Of a stretch of DNA of 6,167 nucleotides, positions 1 through 5,393 are shown one piece after another. This stretch comes from Puniceicoccales bacterium (GTDB lineage Bacteria; Verrucomicrobiota; Verrucomicrobiia; Opitutales; JAIRKQ01). The position numbers were made by a program, and so were the translations under genes. The stretch is taken from contig JAITRI010000064.1 in assembly GCA_031288455.1 (NCBI GenBank), forward strand, positions 1 to 6,167, given 5' to 3'. Position 1 is the stretch's first letter. Each line of letters starts with the position of its first letter. A model generated the notes under the pieces. The model was not told the DNA's origin. It saw only the letters and a program-made list of their open reading frames with translations, and did not search any database.

Positions 1-1
1 T

Positions 2-24
2 CCGCATCCGCGAAGCGGATGCGG
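2..24. repeat. GC-rich perfect hairpin with GAA loop
   Basis: A 10-bp perfect inverted repeat, CCGCATCCGC at 2-11 and GCGGATGCGG at 15-24, is separated by the three-base loop GAA. The apex contains GCGAAGC, a sequence known to form an unusually stable DNA mini-hairpin. It lies beyond the sctV stop, so an RNA from the secretion operon would reach it about 150 nt downstream. A terminator role cannot be tested because the T-tract would lie left of the window edge. It could equally be a dispersed REP-like element. The rest of 55-171 shows no credible gene. Confidence 0.7.
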
Positions 25-54
25 CGGGTGCAGGGGCTGTGCCCCTGCCCGCCG
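22..54. repeat. second GC-rich hairpin, overlapping the first
   Basis: GCAGGGGC at 30-37 pairs with GCCCCTGC at 41-48 around the loop TGT. An outer stem CGGCGG (22-27) pairs with CCGCCG (49-54), leaving GT (28-29) bulged. Bases 22-24 are shared with the neighbouring hairpin, so the two outer stems compete. The composition is much more GC-rich than the flanking genes, which suggests a REP or palindromic repeat unit. Neither side inside the window has a T-run, so a plus-strand terminator is not supported. Confidence 0.6.
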
Positions 55-171
55 GGGGCATAAACAAACCGGAGGCGCAAATTAGGCGTTGCAAAGAGAA
101 TTTAGTTTAGACGAAACGGCTCCGCGTTGAAGTCATTCGATGGATGCGGTTGCCATGGGCGAGCGCATCGG

Positions 172-2253
172 TTATCGGGGCATGCCTATTCTGCCGAGCG
201 GCTGTATTGTTATTTCCTCAGTCAGCTCCTGGTGTGACAAAACCGGCAGTTCATAGAGCTCCAATTCTATCAATTTCCGCACGTAGCGGCGAATGTCCAT
301 TGACGTGAGCAGAACTGGTCTATTGGTCTCATTGGCGAAATCGCCCACTTCCTCCTTTATGGCGTGCACAAGTTTCTTTGCCATTTCCGGGTCTAGCGCC
401 AGGTAACTTCCGGCCGATGTCTGCCGAATCGCCTTTCTGACGACGTCCTCAACGGTTGGGTCGAGCAGGTAAACGGCGAGAATATTCTGACCACCGGAGT
501 ATTTGTAGCTGATGTAGCGCTTCAGTGTCGTGCGCACGTAGTCCGTCAGCAGAATCGGTTCCTTTTCCTTCTGTCCCCACTCTATCAGACACTGCATGAT
601 GAGCCGCAAGTTCCTTATGGAAATTTCCTCCTGCACCAATCGCTGCAGCACTTCTGAAATTTTCTGCACCGGGAGAATGCGCTGCACCTCTCGCACCAGT
701 TCCGGGAATAATTTTTCCATATTTTCCAGAAGAAATCGTGTCTCCTGCAACCCGAGAAATTCGGAAGCATATTTTTTAAGGATGAATGACAGGTGATAGG
801 TGAATATTTGCGGAGTTTTCATGTACTGTATGTTCGCGCGTTCCAGCTGCGGCACGAGTGAATTTTCCACCCACAGCGACGGCATGTTGGGAAGGAATGG
901 TTTTTCCTCCTTGAACTGTATGTTCAGGATGCCGAGGCTTTCCTTTGTCTCGCGCACCAGGACGTGCCCGGCCAATATTTTCCCCTGCGACACGGGAACT
1001 TCCTGGAGCAAAATTTGGTACATTCCATCGCTTAAGTTTTCATTAAATCTCAGGTGAATTCCTGGAAATGGCACGCCGAGATCGTAGTACAGTGCCTGTC
1101 GCACCTGGATCAATTGATCATTCAATAGGTCCGGCTCAACGGATTGTTCAATGACGGTGGCAACGTCCAGCAGCAGCGGGACTGTAACCGAAAACTCTCC
1201 ATCATCCTGCTTTGCCTGTGACGCCTTCGGCGTCGCATCGGACGGTAATCCAGCTCCTTTCCGCGACACCGTCGACGGTGTCGCTCGCGTCGGCTTTGCC
1301 AACCGTCTCCCTCCAAAAAATAGCGCAACGCCAAGTATTACGAATGGAATTTTCGGGAACCCAGGAATAATCATCATTAGAATGACCATTACTCCGGCAA
1401 CTAACATCGCCTTTGGCTGCGCAAAAATCTGTTTTGTTATGTCCTGTCCCAGCGCCGATGACACGTCCGAAGATACGCGCGTTACGATAACACCGGCTGT
1501 CATCGCAACCAATAGCGCCGGAATTTGCGAAACTAACCCGTCTCCGATTGTCAAAATCGCATAGACCTTCAGCGCTTTTTCCGCGGTCATCCCCTTCTGC
1601 ATGACTCCAATTATGAGTCCGGCGACAATGTTTATCACTGTGATGATGAGTCCGGCAATGGCATCTCCCTTCACAAATTTCATGGCACCGTCCAATGCAC
1701 CATAGAGCTGATTTTCACGTCCCAATTCATCGCGCTTGACCTTCGCCGTTTCATTGTCAATCGCGCCCGCGCGCACATCGGCATCTATGCTCATCTGCTT
1801 ACCGGGCATGGCATCGAGCGTAAACCTGGCGGCAACCTCCGCGACACGCTCGGCACCCTTTGTGATGACAACGAATTGCACTATCAAAAGTATCAGAAAT
1901 ATGACGGCTCCAACGACGAAATTCCCGGCCACCACGAAATTTCCAAATGTGTGTATGATTTTACCGGCATCCGCATGTATCAAAATTAGGCGCGTTGTGG
2001 TAATGTTAAGCGCCAACCTGAATAGCGTAGTGAAAAGTAACACGCTCGGAAATGTTGAAAATTCCAGCGTTCGCGAGATATACAGCGACAGCATCAGCAG
2101 CAGCACAGAAATTGTAAGATTTACTCCAAGCAGCGCGTCGAGAACGTGTGTCGGGATGGGAATGATCATCAGCGAAATGATCATCATCACCAAAAACGCC
2201 AAGATTATGTCGTTGAACCTCGACAATTTCAACACTCCACCCTTCGCACTCAC
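172..2253 (-). CDS. sctV: SctV, T3SS export-gate protein (YscV/LcrD/FlhA family)
   Basis: This is the inner-membrane export-gate component of the T3SS, forming a nonameric ring whose cytoplasmic domain receives chaperone-substrate complexes. The 693 residues match the usual family length of about 700. Hydrophobic segments lie near residues 15-34, 37-59, 68-83, 105-130, 197-217, 235-257, 281-299 and 301-314. The FHIPEP family signature is present at about 142-165 (ARFTLDAMPGKQMSIDAD, then RAGAI). A Pro/Ser/Thr/Lys-rich linker (about 317-353) leads to the cytoplasmic domain (about 355-693). The sequence resembles LcrD and chlamydial CdsV more than FlhA (from memory, not computed). The start is GTG, overlapping the sctY stop as GTGA, with a GGAGG 10 nt upstream, so translation is probably coupled to sctY. 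The last gene of the Yersinia segment, lcrR, is not seen downstream. Confidence 0.97.
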   Translation of the reverse strand: MSAKGGVLKLSRFNDIILAFLVMMIISLMIIPIPTHVLDALLGVNLTISVLLLMLSLYISRTLEFSTFPSVLLFTTLFRLALNITTTRLILIHADAGKIIHTFGNFVVAGNFVVGAVIFLILLIVQFVVITKGAERVAEVAARFTLDAMPGKQMSIDADVRAGAIDNETAKVKRDELGRENQLYGALDGAMKFVKGDAIAGLIITVINIVAGLIIGVMQKGMTAEKALKVYAILTIGDGLVSQIPALLVAMTAGVIVTRVSSDVSSALGQDITKQIFAQPKAMLVAGVMVILMMIIPGFPKIPFVILGVALFFGGRRLAKPTRATPSTVSRKGAGLPSDATPKASQAKQDDGEFSVTVPLLLDVATVIEQSVEPDLLNDQLIQVRQALYYDLGVPFPGIHLRFNENLSDGMYQILLQEVPVSQGKILAGHVLVRETKESLGILNIQFKEEKPFLPNMPSLWVENSLVPQLERANIQYMKTPQIFTYHLSFILKKYASEFLGLQETRFLLENMEKLFPELVREVQRILPVQKISEVLQRLVQEEISIRNLRLIMQCLIEWGQKEKEPILLTDYVRTTLKRYISYKYSGGQNILAVYLLDPTVEDVVRKAIRQTSAGSYLALDPEMAKKLVHAIKEEVGDFANETNRPVLLTSMDIRRYVRKLIELELYELPVLSHQELTEEITIQPLGRIGMPR
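1220..1234. repeat. second inverted repeat in the sctV linker
   Basis: GACGCC (1220-1225) and GGCGTC (1229-1234) form a 6-bp perfect stem with a three-base loop: TTC on the plus strand, GAA on the coding strand. On the coding strand it reads GCGACGCCGAAGGCGTCAC, matching the half-sites of the 1263-1284 palindrome with a few changes. Both copies encode the tripeptide Ala-Thr-Pro at SctV residues 324-326 and 340-342. Confidence 0.5.
1263..1284. repeat. 22-nt perfect palindrome inside sctV
   Basis: The sequence equals its own reverse complement over 22 bases, with half-site GCGACACCG and centre TCGA. It encodes SctV residues 324-331, in the variable linker between the membrane and cytoplasmic domains. 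A diverged, shorter copy of the same half-sites lies about 30 nt away at 1220-1234. It is unlikely to be explained by codon choice alone, and its position in a tolerant linker suggests an inserted palindromic element (inference). Confidence 0.6.
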
Positions 2254-2633
2254 GCCAAGAAATCCTCCACTTCTTTGCCCCCTCTCGCCTCATGCGCGCG
2301 AATTTCCTTCTCCTCCAACCCCAAGTAGCGTATCAGATCACTGCGCGCATCACTATCCCTGCCGACGCTCCAGGTCACATGACTCCTCAGAAGAAAAAAT
2401 AATTTTTCCATCTGCCCGCTCATTTCAACGCCATCCAATTTTTCCAGGTGTTGAATCGCTTCCAGCGGCCGACTGGTAAAGTATAGGGAGGCGCTGAGGC
2501 CGATCAAAATTTCCGAATCATTCTGGAAAAATTCATGCAGCCCGCGGTGCAAAAGAAGCGCTTCGTCATACTTCCCATAGCGAATGTACAAATATGACAG
2601 TATCAATAGAAACTCTCTCTGGCTTTTATCCAC
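2250..2633 (-). CDS. sctY: SctY (YscY-like) TPR chaperone of SctX
   Basis: In Ysc systems YscY is the small TPR chaperone that binds YscX, and the pair contacts the SctV cytoplasmic domain. The 127 residues can be read as three TPR-like helix pairs at about 5-38, 39-70 and 73-108. The N-terminal KSQREFLLILSYLYIRYGKY aligns by eye with the Yersinia YscY start (KRQQEFLL and so on, from memory). A typical YscY is about 114 residues. The position between sctX and sctV, with a 4-nt overlap into sctV, is the canonical one. The start is uncertain: GTG at 2633 fits the family N-terminus but has no clear Shine-Dalgarno. The same frame stays open upstream as far as the sctX stop codon. Generic TPR content alone would not be diagnostic; the gene order is what makes the call. 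Confidence 0.82.
   Translation of the reverse strand: MDKSQREFLLILSYLYIRYGKYDEALLLHRGLHEFFQNDSEILIGLSASLYFTSRPLEAIQHLEKLDGVEMSGQMEKLFFLLRSHVTWSVGRDSDARSDLIRYLGLEEKEIRAHEARGGKEVEDFLA
2264..2268 (-). promoter_or_regulatory. ribosome binding site of sctV
   Basis: GGAGG on the minus strand, inside the last codons of sctY, is 10 nt before the GTG at 2253. It decides the GTG start in the GTGA overlap. Confidence 0.75.
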
Positions 2634-2696
2634 AGGACTCAGAGCACGAAGGTTAATGCATCGGCGGAGAAAATCAATACATTTCGAAGCGTAAAA
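2634..2696 (-). other. sctX-sctY spacer, open in the reading frame of both genes
   Basis: The 63 nt between the sctX TAA and the sctY GTG contain no stop in the shared frame. It would read FYASKCIDFLRR followed by CINLRALSP and then join the sctY start. It contains no in-frame ATG, GTG or TTG. Two out-of-frame ATGs each end after one more codon (ATGTATTGA and ATGCATTAA). No strong ribosome binding site is seen in front of 2633. It may be a remnant of a longer SctY N-terminus, or chance. Confidence 0.45.
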
Positions 2697-3125
2697 TTAT
2701 CCCATGAGCAACATGTGTCTGTATTGGTCGAGCAATTCACATTTATCCTCCTCATTTTTTAATAGTTCTATGATGTCTTCAAAAAGTTCTCTGTCCGGAA
2801 AATCGTCGCCCTCTTTGGTGATCGTGTCCGAAAAAATATTGCACACCTGCTGTATTTTCAGGCGAAATTTTTGCGGAGTCAGGATGCTTCTATCGGTAAC
2901 TGCCGGGCGCAGCAGCTGAATCATCGACTTGTTCAGCGTCTTAAATTCGAGGACTTTTTTTAATTTTTCCTCTATTTTTCCTTCGCATGGATCGACGGAG
3001 ACTGTGTTCGGCAGACTCATCCGCTTGGCATTGGTCGACAATTTCGATATGTCAACGATGCCGTAGTCCATGGCATACTTCTCGTTGCTCTGCGCGGGAG
3101 GTTTCTTTTCGTCCTTTGAATCCAT
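2697..3125 (-). CDS. sctX: SctX (YscX-like) early T3SS substrate
   Basis: YscX is a small protein specific to Ysc-type systems. It is exported early, needs YscY, and is required for secretion. The 142 residues compare with 122 in Yersinia. The N-terminal ~18 residues are polar and lysine-rich. Then comes YGIVDISKLS, which aligns by eye with the YscX segment IGIEKLS, followed by a predicted helical centre. An amphipathic acidic C-terminus (ELFEDIIELLKNEEDKCELL, about 114-133) resembles the YscX C-terminal helices that bind YscY. The start is ATG at 3125, 7 nt after the sycN stop, with a weak AGG about 6 nt upstream. Sequence similarity is low and the call leans on gene order: it sits exactly between the sycN-like gene and sctY. 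Confidence 0.78.
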   Translation of the reverse strand: MDSKDEKKPPAQSNEKYAMDYGIVDISKLSTNAKRMSLPNTVSVDPCEGKIEEKLKKVLEFKTLNKSMIQLLRPAVTDRSILTPQKFRLKIQQVCNIFSDTITKEGDDFPDRELFEDIIELLKNEEDKCELLDQYRHMLLMG

Positions 3126-3132
3126 TTATAAC

Positions 3133-3525
3133 CTATGTGGAGACTTCTCCGCCCAACCTGTCCTGAAGCCCCTTTAATTTTTCTATGATTTTTCTAAAAA
3201 CATTCAAATCGAAATTATCGATGCTGTGTTTTATGGCAAATCCGAGCGCCTGATCCTTGTGCAGAACAGGGTTTACCAAAAATTCCTCATTTGACTGGTA
3301 ATCGCATAATTCCAACGCTCGCCTGTACGTGTCACCATCGGGATGTTCGTAGGTGCGCAGCAGGTAGATGAAGACATAATTCCCGGACTCATCGCGATAT
3401 TTTTCATCGATGAACAGATTTCCAACTTTGTGTATGAAGAGGTGCACAACGCCATTTTCGTTGATCTCAAGGCTGTTGAACCCGATCGTACTGCCAAATT
3501 CCTTTATCACTTCTTTTGGTTGCAT
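3133..3525 (-). CDS. sycN: SycN-like T3SS chaperone (CesT/SycE-type fold)
   Basis: This is a small cytoplasmic chaperone. In Yersinia SycN pairs with YscB on the N-terminal part of YopN and assists gatekeeper secretion. The 130 residues match the usual 120-150. The pattern fits the class I fold: an N-terminal helix with FGSTIGFNSLEINENG (10-25), alternating beta strands (HLFIHKVGNLFID, 28-40; YVFIYLLRTYE, 50-60), and a C-terminal amphipathic helix VFRKIIEKLKGLQDRL (109-124) like the SycN end. I chose ATG 3525 because GGAG lies 7 nt before it and the gap to the upstream stop is 4 nt. The longer GTG version from 3570 adds an Arg/Lys run that is a shadow of the upstream gene. No YscB-type partner gene is in the window, so it may act as a homodimer or with a partner encoded elsewhere. 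Confidence 0.82.
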   Translation of the reverse strand: MQPKEVIKEFGSTIGFNSLEINENGVVHLFIHKVGNLFIDEKYRDESGNYVFIYLLRTYEHPDGDTYRRALELCDYQSNEEFLVNPVLHKDQALGFAIKHSIDNFDLNVFRKIIEKLKGLQDRLGGEVST

Positions 3526-3529
3526 AGTT

Positions 3530-4078
3530 CTACTCCACAGCTTCTTCCTCCTGCGCCTCCTCCAAAACAATCAATTCGTCCAATTCGTGCTGCATGGTCG
3601 TTATGGCCTGAAATCTGTTGTCGATGTCGGTGAAAAACTTCATGGGGAGTTTCCTGACAATCTCCATAAATTGAGTTATGGCAAATATCATCATCTGAAT
3701 GTTTTCTGGATCGACACCAAATTCCTTAAAAAAGTCTCTGATTTGCGATTTCCCGGACGGCGCCTGAACGGACAATTTTGCCATTATTTTCGCCAATGCA
3801 ATGTGTCGCTCTCTGTTGAATTCCACAGTCGCAACGCCCTGGAAATGTTTCACAAGCAATTCGCGGAATGCCTTTGCGTAGTCGAATAGCTGTCCGGCGA
3901 CTTCCACTCTGAATAGTGCATCGCGTATTGCCACGAGGAGGTCCTTTTCCCGCGATGGATTTGACGATTCCATGTCTCTCCCCAACAATTCCAGTAGCAT
4001 GTTGACGGTCCTGTTGAAATCCTTGACGTTTACGGGCTCCTCCGCCTTTTCCTTCGACTGTGATTTCTTCTTGTCCAC
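3530..4078 (-). CDS. tyeA: TyeA-like gatekeeper subunit carrying the C-terminal helices of SctW
   Basis: TyeA binds the YopN C-terminus and completes the gatekeeper plug. This protein has 182 residues, twice the 92 of Yersinia TyeA. Residues 88-182 align by eye with all of TyeA, including FMEIVRKLPMKFFTDIDNRF (138-157; TyeA has FRLFPLGVFSDEEQRQ) and the acidic tail EEAQEEEAVE. Residues 17-80 (DFNRTVNMLLELLGRDMESS, 20-39, onward) instead match the last ~55 residues of YopN (DIDSVILFLQKALSADLQSQ onward), which are absent from the sctW product here. The first 15 residues are a Lys/Glu-rich linker. The start must be GTG 4078 or later, because TAA directly precedes it. AGAGG lies 13 nt upstream, a poor spacing. 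Similarities are from memory, not computed. Confidence 0.8.
   Translation of the reverse strand: MDKKKSQSKEKAEEPVNVKDFNRTVNMLLELLGRDMESSNPSREKDLLVAIRDALFRVEVAGQLFDYAKAFRELLVKHFQGVATVEFNRERHIALAKIMAKLSVQAPSGKSQIRDFFKEFGVDPENIQMMIFAITQFMEIVRKLPMKFFTDIDNRFQAITTMQHELDELIVLEEAQEEEAVE
3533..3536 (-). promoter_or_regulatory. ribosome binding site of sycN, decides the start
   Basis: GGAG on the minus strand, within the last codons of the tyeA-like gene, lies 7 nt before the ATG at 3525. It supports this start over the upstream in-frame GTG at 3570. Confidence 0.7.
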
Positions 4079-4119
4079 TTACTGTCGCGCGCCTCTGGAA
4101 ATCATTTGCTGAACATCGG

Positions 4120-5049
4120 CTAATCATTTTCAATGGGTCCGCTGTGCCCACCGGACATGCATATGGAAACGAGTGCGGCGAATGCCTCGAGAAAATTGGA
4201 ACAGCACAAAATTTTATCCCTGTAGATGGCCGCCAAATCGACCGCTGTCAGCTGTTTCCCTCCTATTTTCAGCGGATTTTTCATGAGATCGACCACCTTT
4301 GGAATTATGTTGTATCCGTCCTCGATCTCCTTTTCGTGCACATCTCTCAATTTTTTCTGTGCGCTTGAGAGGGCCTGCTTAAATGAAGATGAGAAGTAAA
4401 TTTGCTCTTCCAAATCGCGTATTTTTGCCATGAGTTCGGAGATTCGCTCCTGCGATTTTGCATCGTGCCTTCCCTCCAACCGCGCCAGCATCTTTTTGCA
4501 CTGTGCGATCTCCTCCTTGTTTGAATCGGCCTCAAAATCTTCCGCTTCCTGCAAATATTCGAGTGCGTTGTCCTGCTCAGTCACCTCGTCGAAATCAAGC
4601 GGAATGTCGCGCAGTATTCGATCCGCTAAATTTTCACCGTCATAGGTGAGCGCTTTGGAAGAACTCCCTCCGCGTCCGGAATTTTGATTCTGCAGCATGA
4701 CCTGCTGCTTCAGGCGCATCAGTTTGCGCTCGTACTCTGAATAGCGATCTCCTCCGCGATTTCTATCCAATTTGTTCACGAAAGATGTCAGAATCCTCTG
4801 CTTTGCGGCTGCCTTCTTCTTGTCCTTTATGTCGCGCTTCACCAATTTATCGCGATTGATGCGAGCCTCCGTTGGACAATCGTCCATTTCATAGGCCGCC
4901 TCCAGCATCGACTTTGACTTCGGGAACCAGTCTACGCTCTGCCCCTCGAACGCTCCCTTGGCGGCATAAATCTCTCCGCTTCCGCCCAGGGCAAACGTTT
5001 CCAGCTGAGCTCCTATGATTCCACCCATGTTCTGCGATTCTACCCGCAT
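4120..5049 (-). CDS. sctW: SctW (YopN/CopN-like) gatekeeper, N-terminal part, short C-terminus
   Basis: SctW proteins block effector release before host contact and are then secreted or shed. From ATG 5049 the product has 309 residues (YopN has 293). It reads: a polar Gly-rich secretion-signal-like N-terminus (1-33); GAFEGQSVDW (32-41), resembling the YopN GQFRGESVQ region where the chaperone wraps; a Lys-rich helical part; a Gly/Ser loop (124-132); then an HrpJ-type helical domain with LPLDFDEVTEQDNALEYL-like character near 149-167; coiled segments at 178-215; and LAAIYRDKILCCSNFLEAF (272-290), aligning with YopN LRDTYRDAVMGYQGIYAIW. It ends in MSGGHSGPIEND, where the family continues for another ~55 residues that are encoded by the next gene. 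The start is uncertain: ATG 5049 and ATG 5028 both lack a clear Shine-Dalgarno. Confidence 0.8.
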   Translation of the reverse strand: MRVESQNMGGIIGAQLETFALGGSGEIYAAKGAFEGQSVDWFPKSKSMLEAAYEMDDCPTEARINRDKLVKRDIKDKKKAAAKQRILTSFVNKLDRNRGGDRYSEYERKLMRLKQQVMLQNQNSGRGGSSSKALTYDGENLADRILRDIPLDFDEVTEQDNALEYLQEAEDFEADSNKEEIAQCKKMLARLEGRHDAKSQERISELMAKIRDLEEQIYFSSSFKQALSSAQKKLRDVHEKEIEDGYNIIPKVVDLMKNPLKIGGKQLTAVDLAAIYRDKILCCSNFLEAFAALVSICMSGGHSGPIEND

Positions 5050-5286
5050 TCCAAAAAAAAGAAAGAAATTTTTCGCCGCCCGCGGCGGCGGCCTTTTCCA
5101 GGAGCGTGCGCTGCAATTCGAAAAATTGATGCAATGCCACAGCGTTCTCAGTTTTTCCACGATGCGGAGACGTAAAGCGAGCTTCGTCCACCATAAATCC
5201 ACAGAACGAAAGCGCACGGGAGCTGGGATTCCAAATTGGACCGCGCGCATGATTTCCGCGTGGCGCATTCGCCCATCACGCGGCAC
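5050..5286 (-). other. coding-looking stretch in another frame upstream of sctW
   Basis: The sctW frame itself is open back to 5286, but it reads as an Arg/Trp/Cys-rich shadow there. The neighbouring frame looks far more protein-like: from ATG 5194 it reads MVDEARFTSPHRGKTENAVA, continues ALHQFFELQRTLLEKAAAAG, then GEKFLSFFW. It reaches an 8-T run (plus-strand A run at 5053-5060), where loss of one T would fuse it in frame to GMRVESQN of SctW. A GC-rich stem (5075-5080 with 5084-5089) followed by the T-rich tract gives a terminator- or attenuator-like shape on the minus strand. I do not recognise the peptide. It could be the true SctW N-terminus behind a frameshift, a gene remnant, or chance. 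No convincing minus-strand promoter was found. Confidence 0.35.
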
Positions 5287-5289
5287 GGA

Positions 5290-5333
5290 TTTTTAAAAAC
5301 ACTTGACACAAAGTAGCCAGCTGTCCATATCAT
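5290..5333 (+). promoter_or_regulatory. sigma70-like promoter of the candidate effector gene
   Basis: A perfect -35 TTGACA (5303-5308) is followed, after a long 19-nt spacer, by TATCAT (5328-5333), which matches five of six -10 bases. Directly upstream lies TTTTTAAAAA (5290-5299), positioned like an UP element. Transcription would start around 5340, giving a leader of about 50 nt to the ATG at 5394. The 19-nt spacer is suboptimal and may mean an activator is needed. Confidence 0.55.
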
Positions 5334-5382
5334 GTTACAACCGTGTGTCTGCGTGGCATGTGGGGAAATAAATTCGTGAAAT

Positions 5383-5387
5383 GGGAG
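5383..5387 (+). promoter_or_regulatory. ribosome binding site of the 5394 gene
   Basis: GGGAG with a 6-nt spacer precedes ATG 5394 and fixes this start. Confidence 0.75.
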
Positions 5388-5393
5388 TAAATT

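Noticed and set aside
143..169. GATGCG...CGCATC stem just after the sctV stop as a terminator
   Set aside because: Only six pairs with a loop of about 15 nt, and no T-run follows on the minus strand.
1151..1564. Plus-strand open frame opposite the middle of sctV
   Set aside because: Fully antisense to conserved SctV sequence, with no ribosome site and no recognisable protein features.
1736..2479. Long plus-strand open frame opposite the start of sctV and sctY
   Set aside because: It is antisense to two well supported genes, its translation is Ser/Thr/Met/Ile-rich with no domain pattern, and it crosses the sctV-sctY junction. It is a shadow of minus-strand codon bias.
3526..3570. Longer N-terminus for the sycN-like gene from GTG 3570
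   Set aside because: It adds FWRRRRRKKLW, an Arg/Lys run produced by reading the acidic tail of the upstream gene in another frame. ATG 3525 has a proper ribosome site and fits family length.
3726..4151. Minus-strand open frame bridging sctW and the tyeA-like gene, considered as a frameshift link
   Set aside because: It is in the third frame, its translation (Arg/Gly-rich) does not resemble the gatekeeper family, and it overlaps the better tyeA-like frame.
5290..5299. TTTTTAAAAA as a bidirectional terminator
   Set aside because: There is no GC stem beside it. Its position directly upstream of TTGACA fits an UP element better.
5148..5333. Small minus-strand open frame in the divergent region
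   Set aside because: It covers the rightward promoter, is Cys/Arg/Ser-rich, has no ribosome site and no recognisable features.
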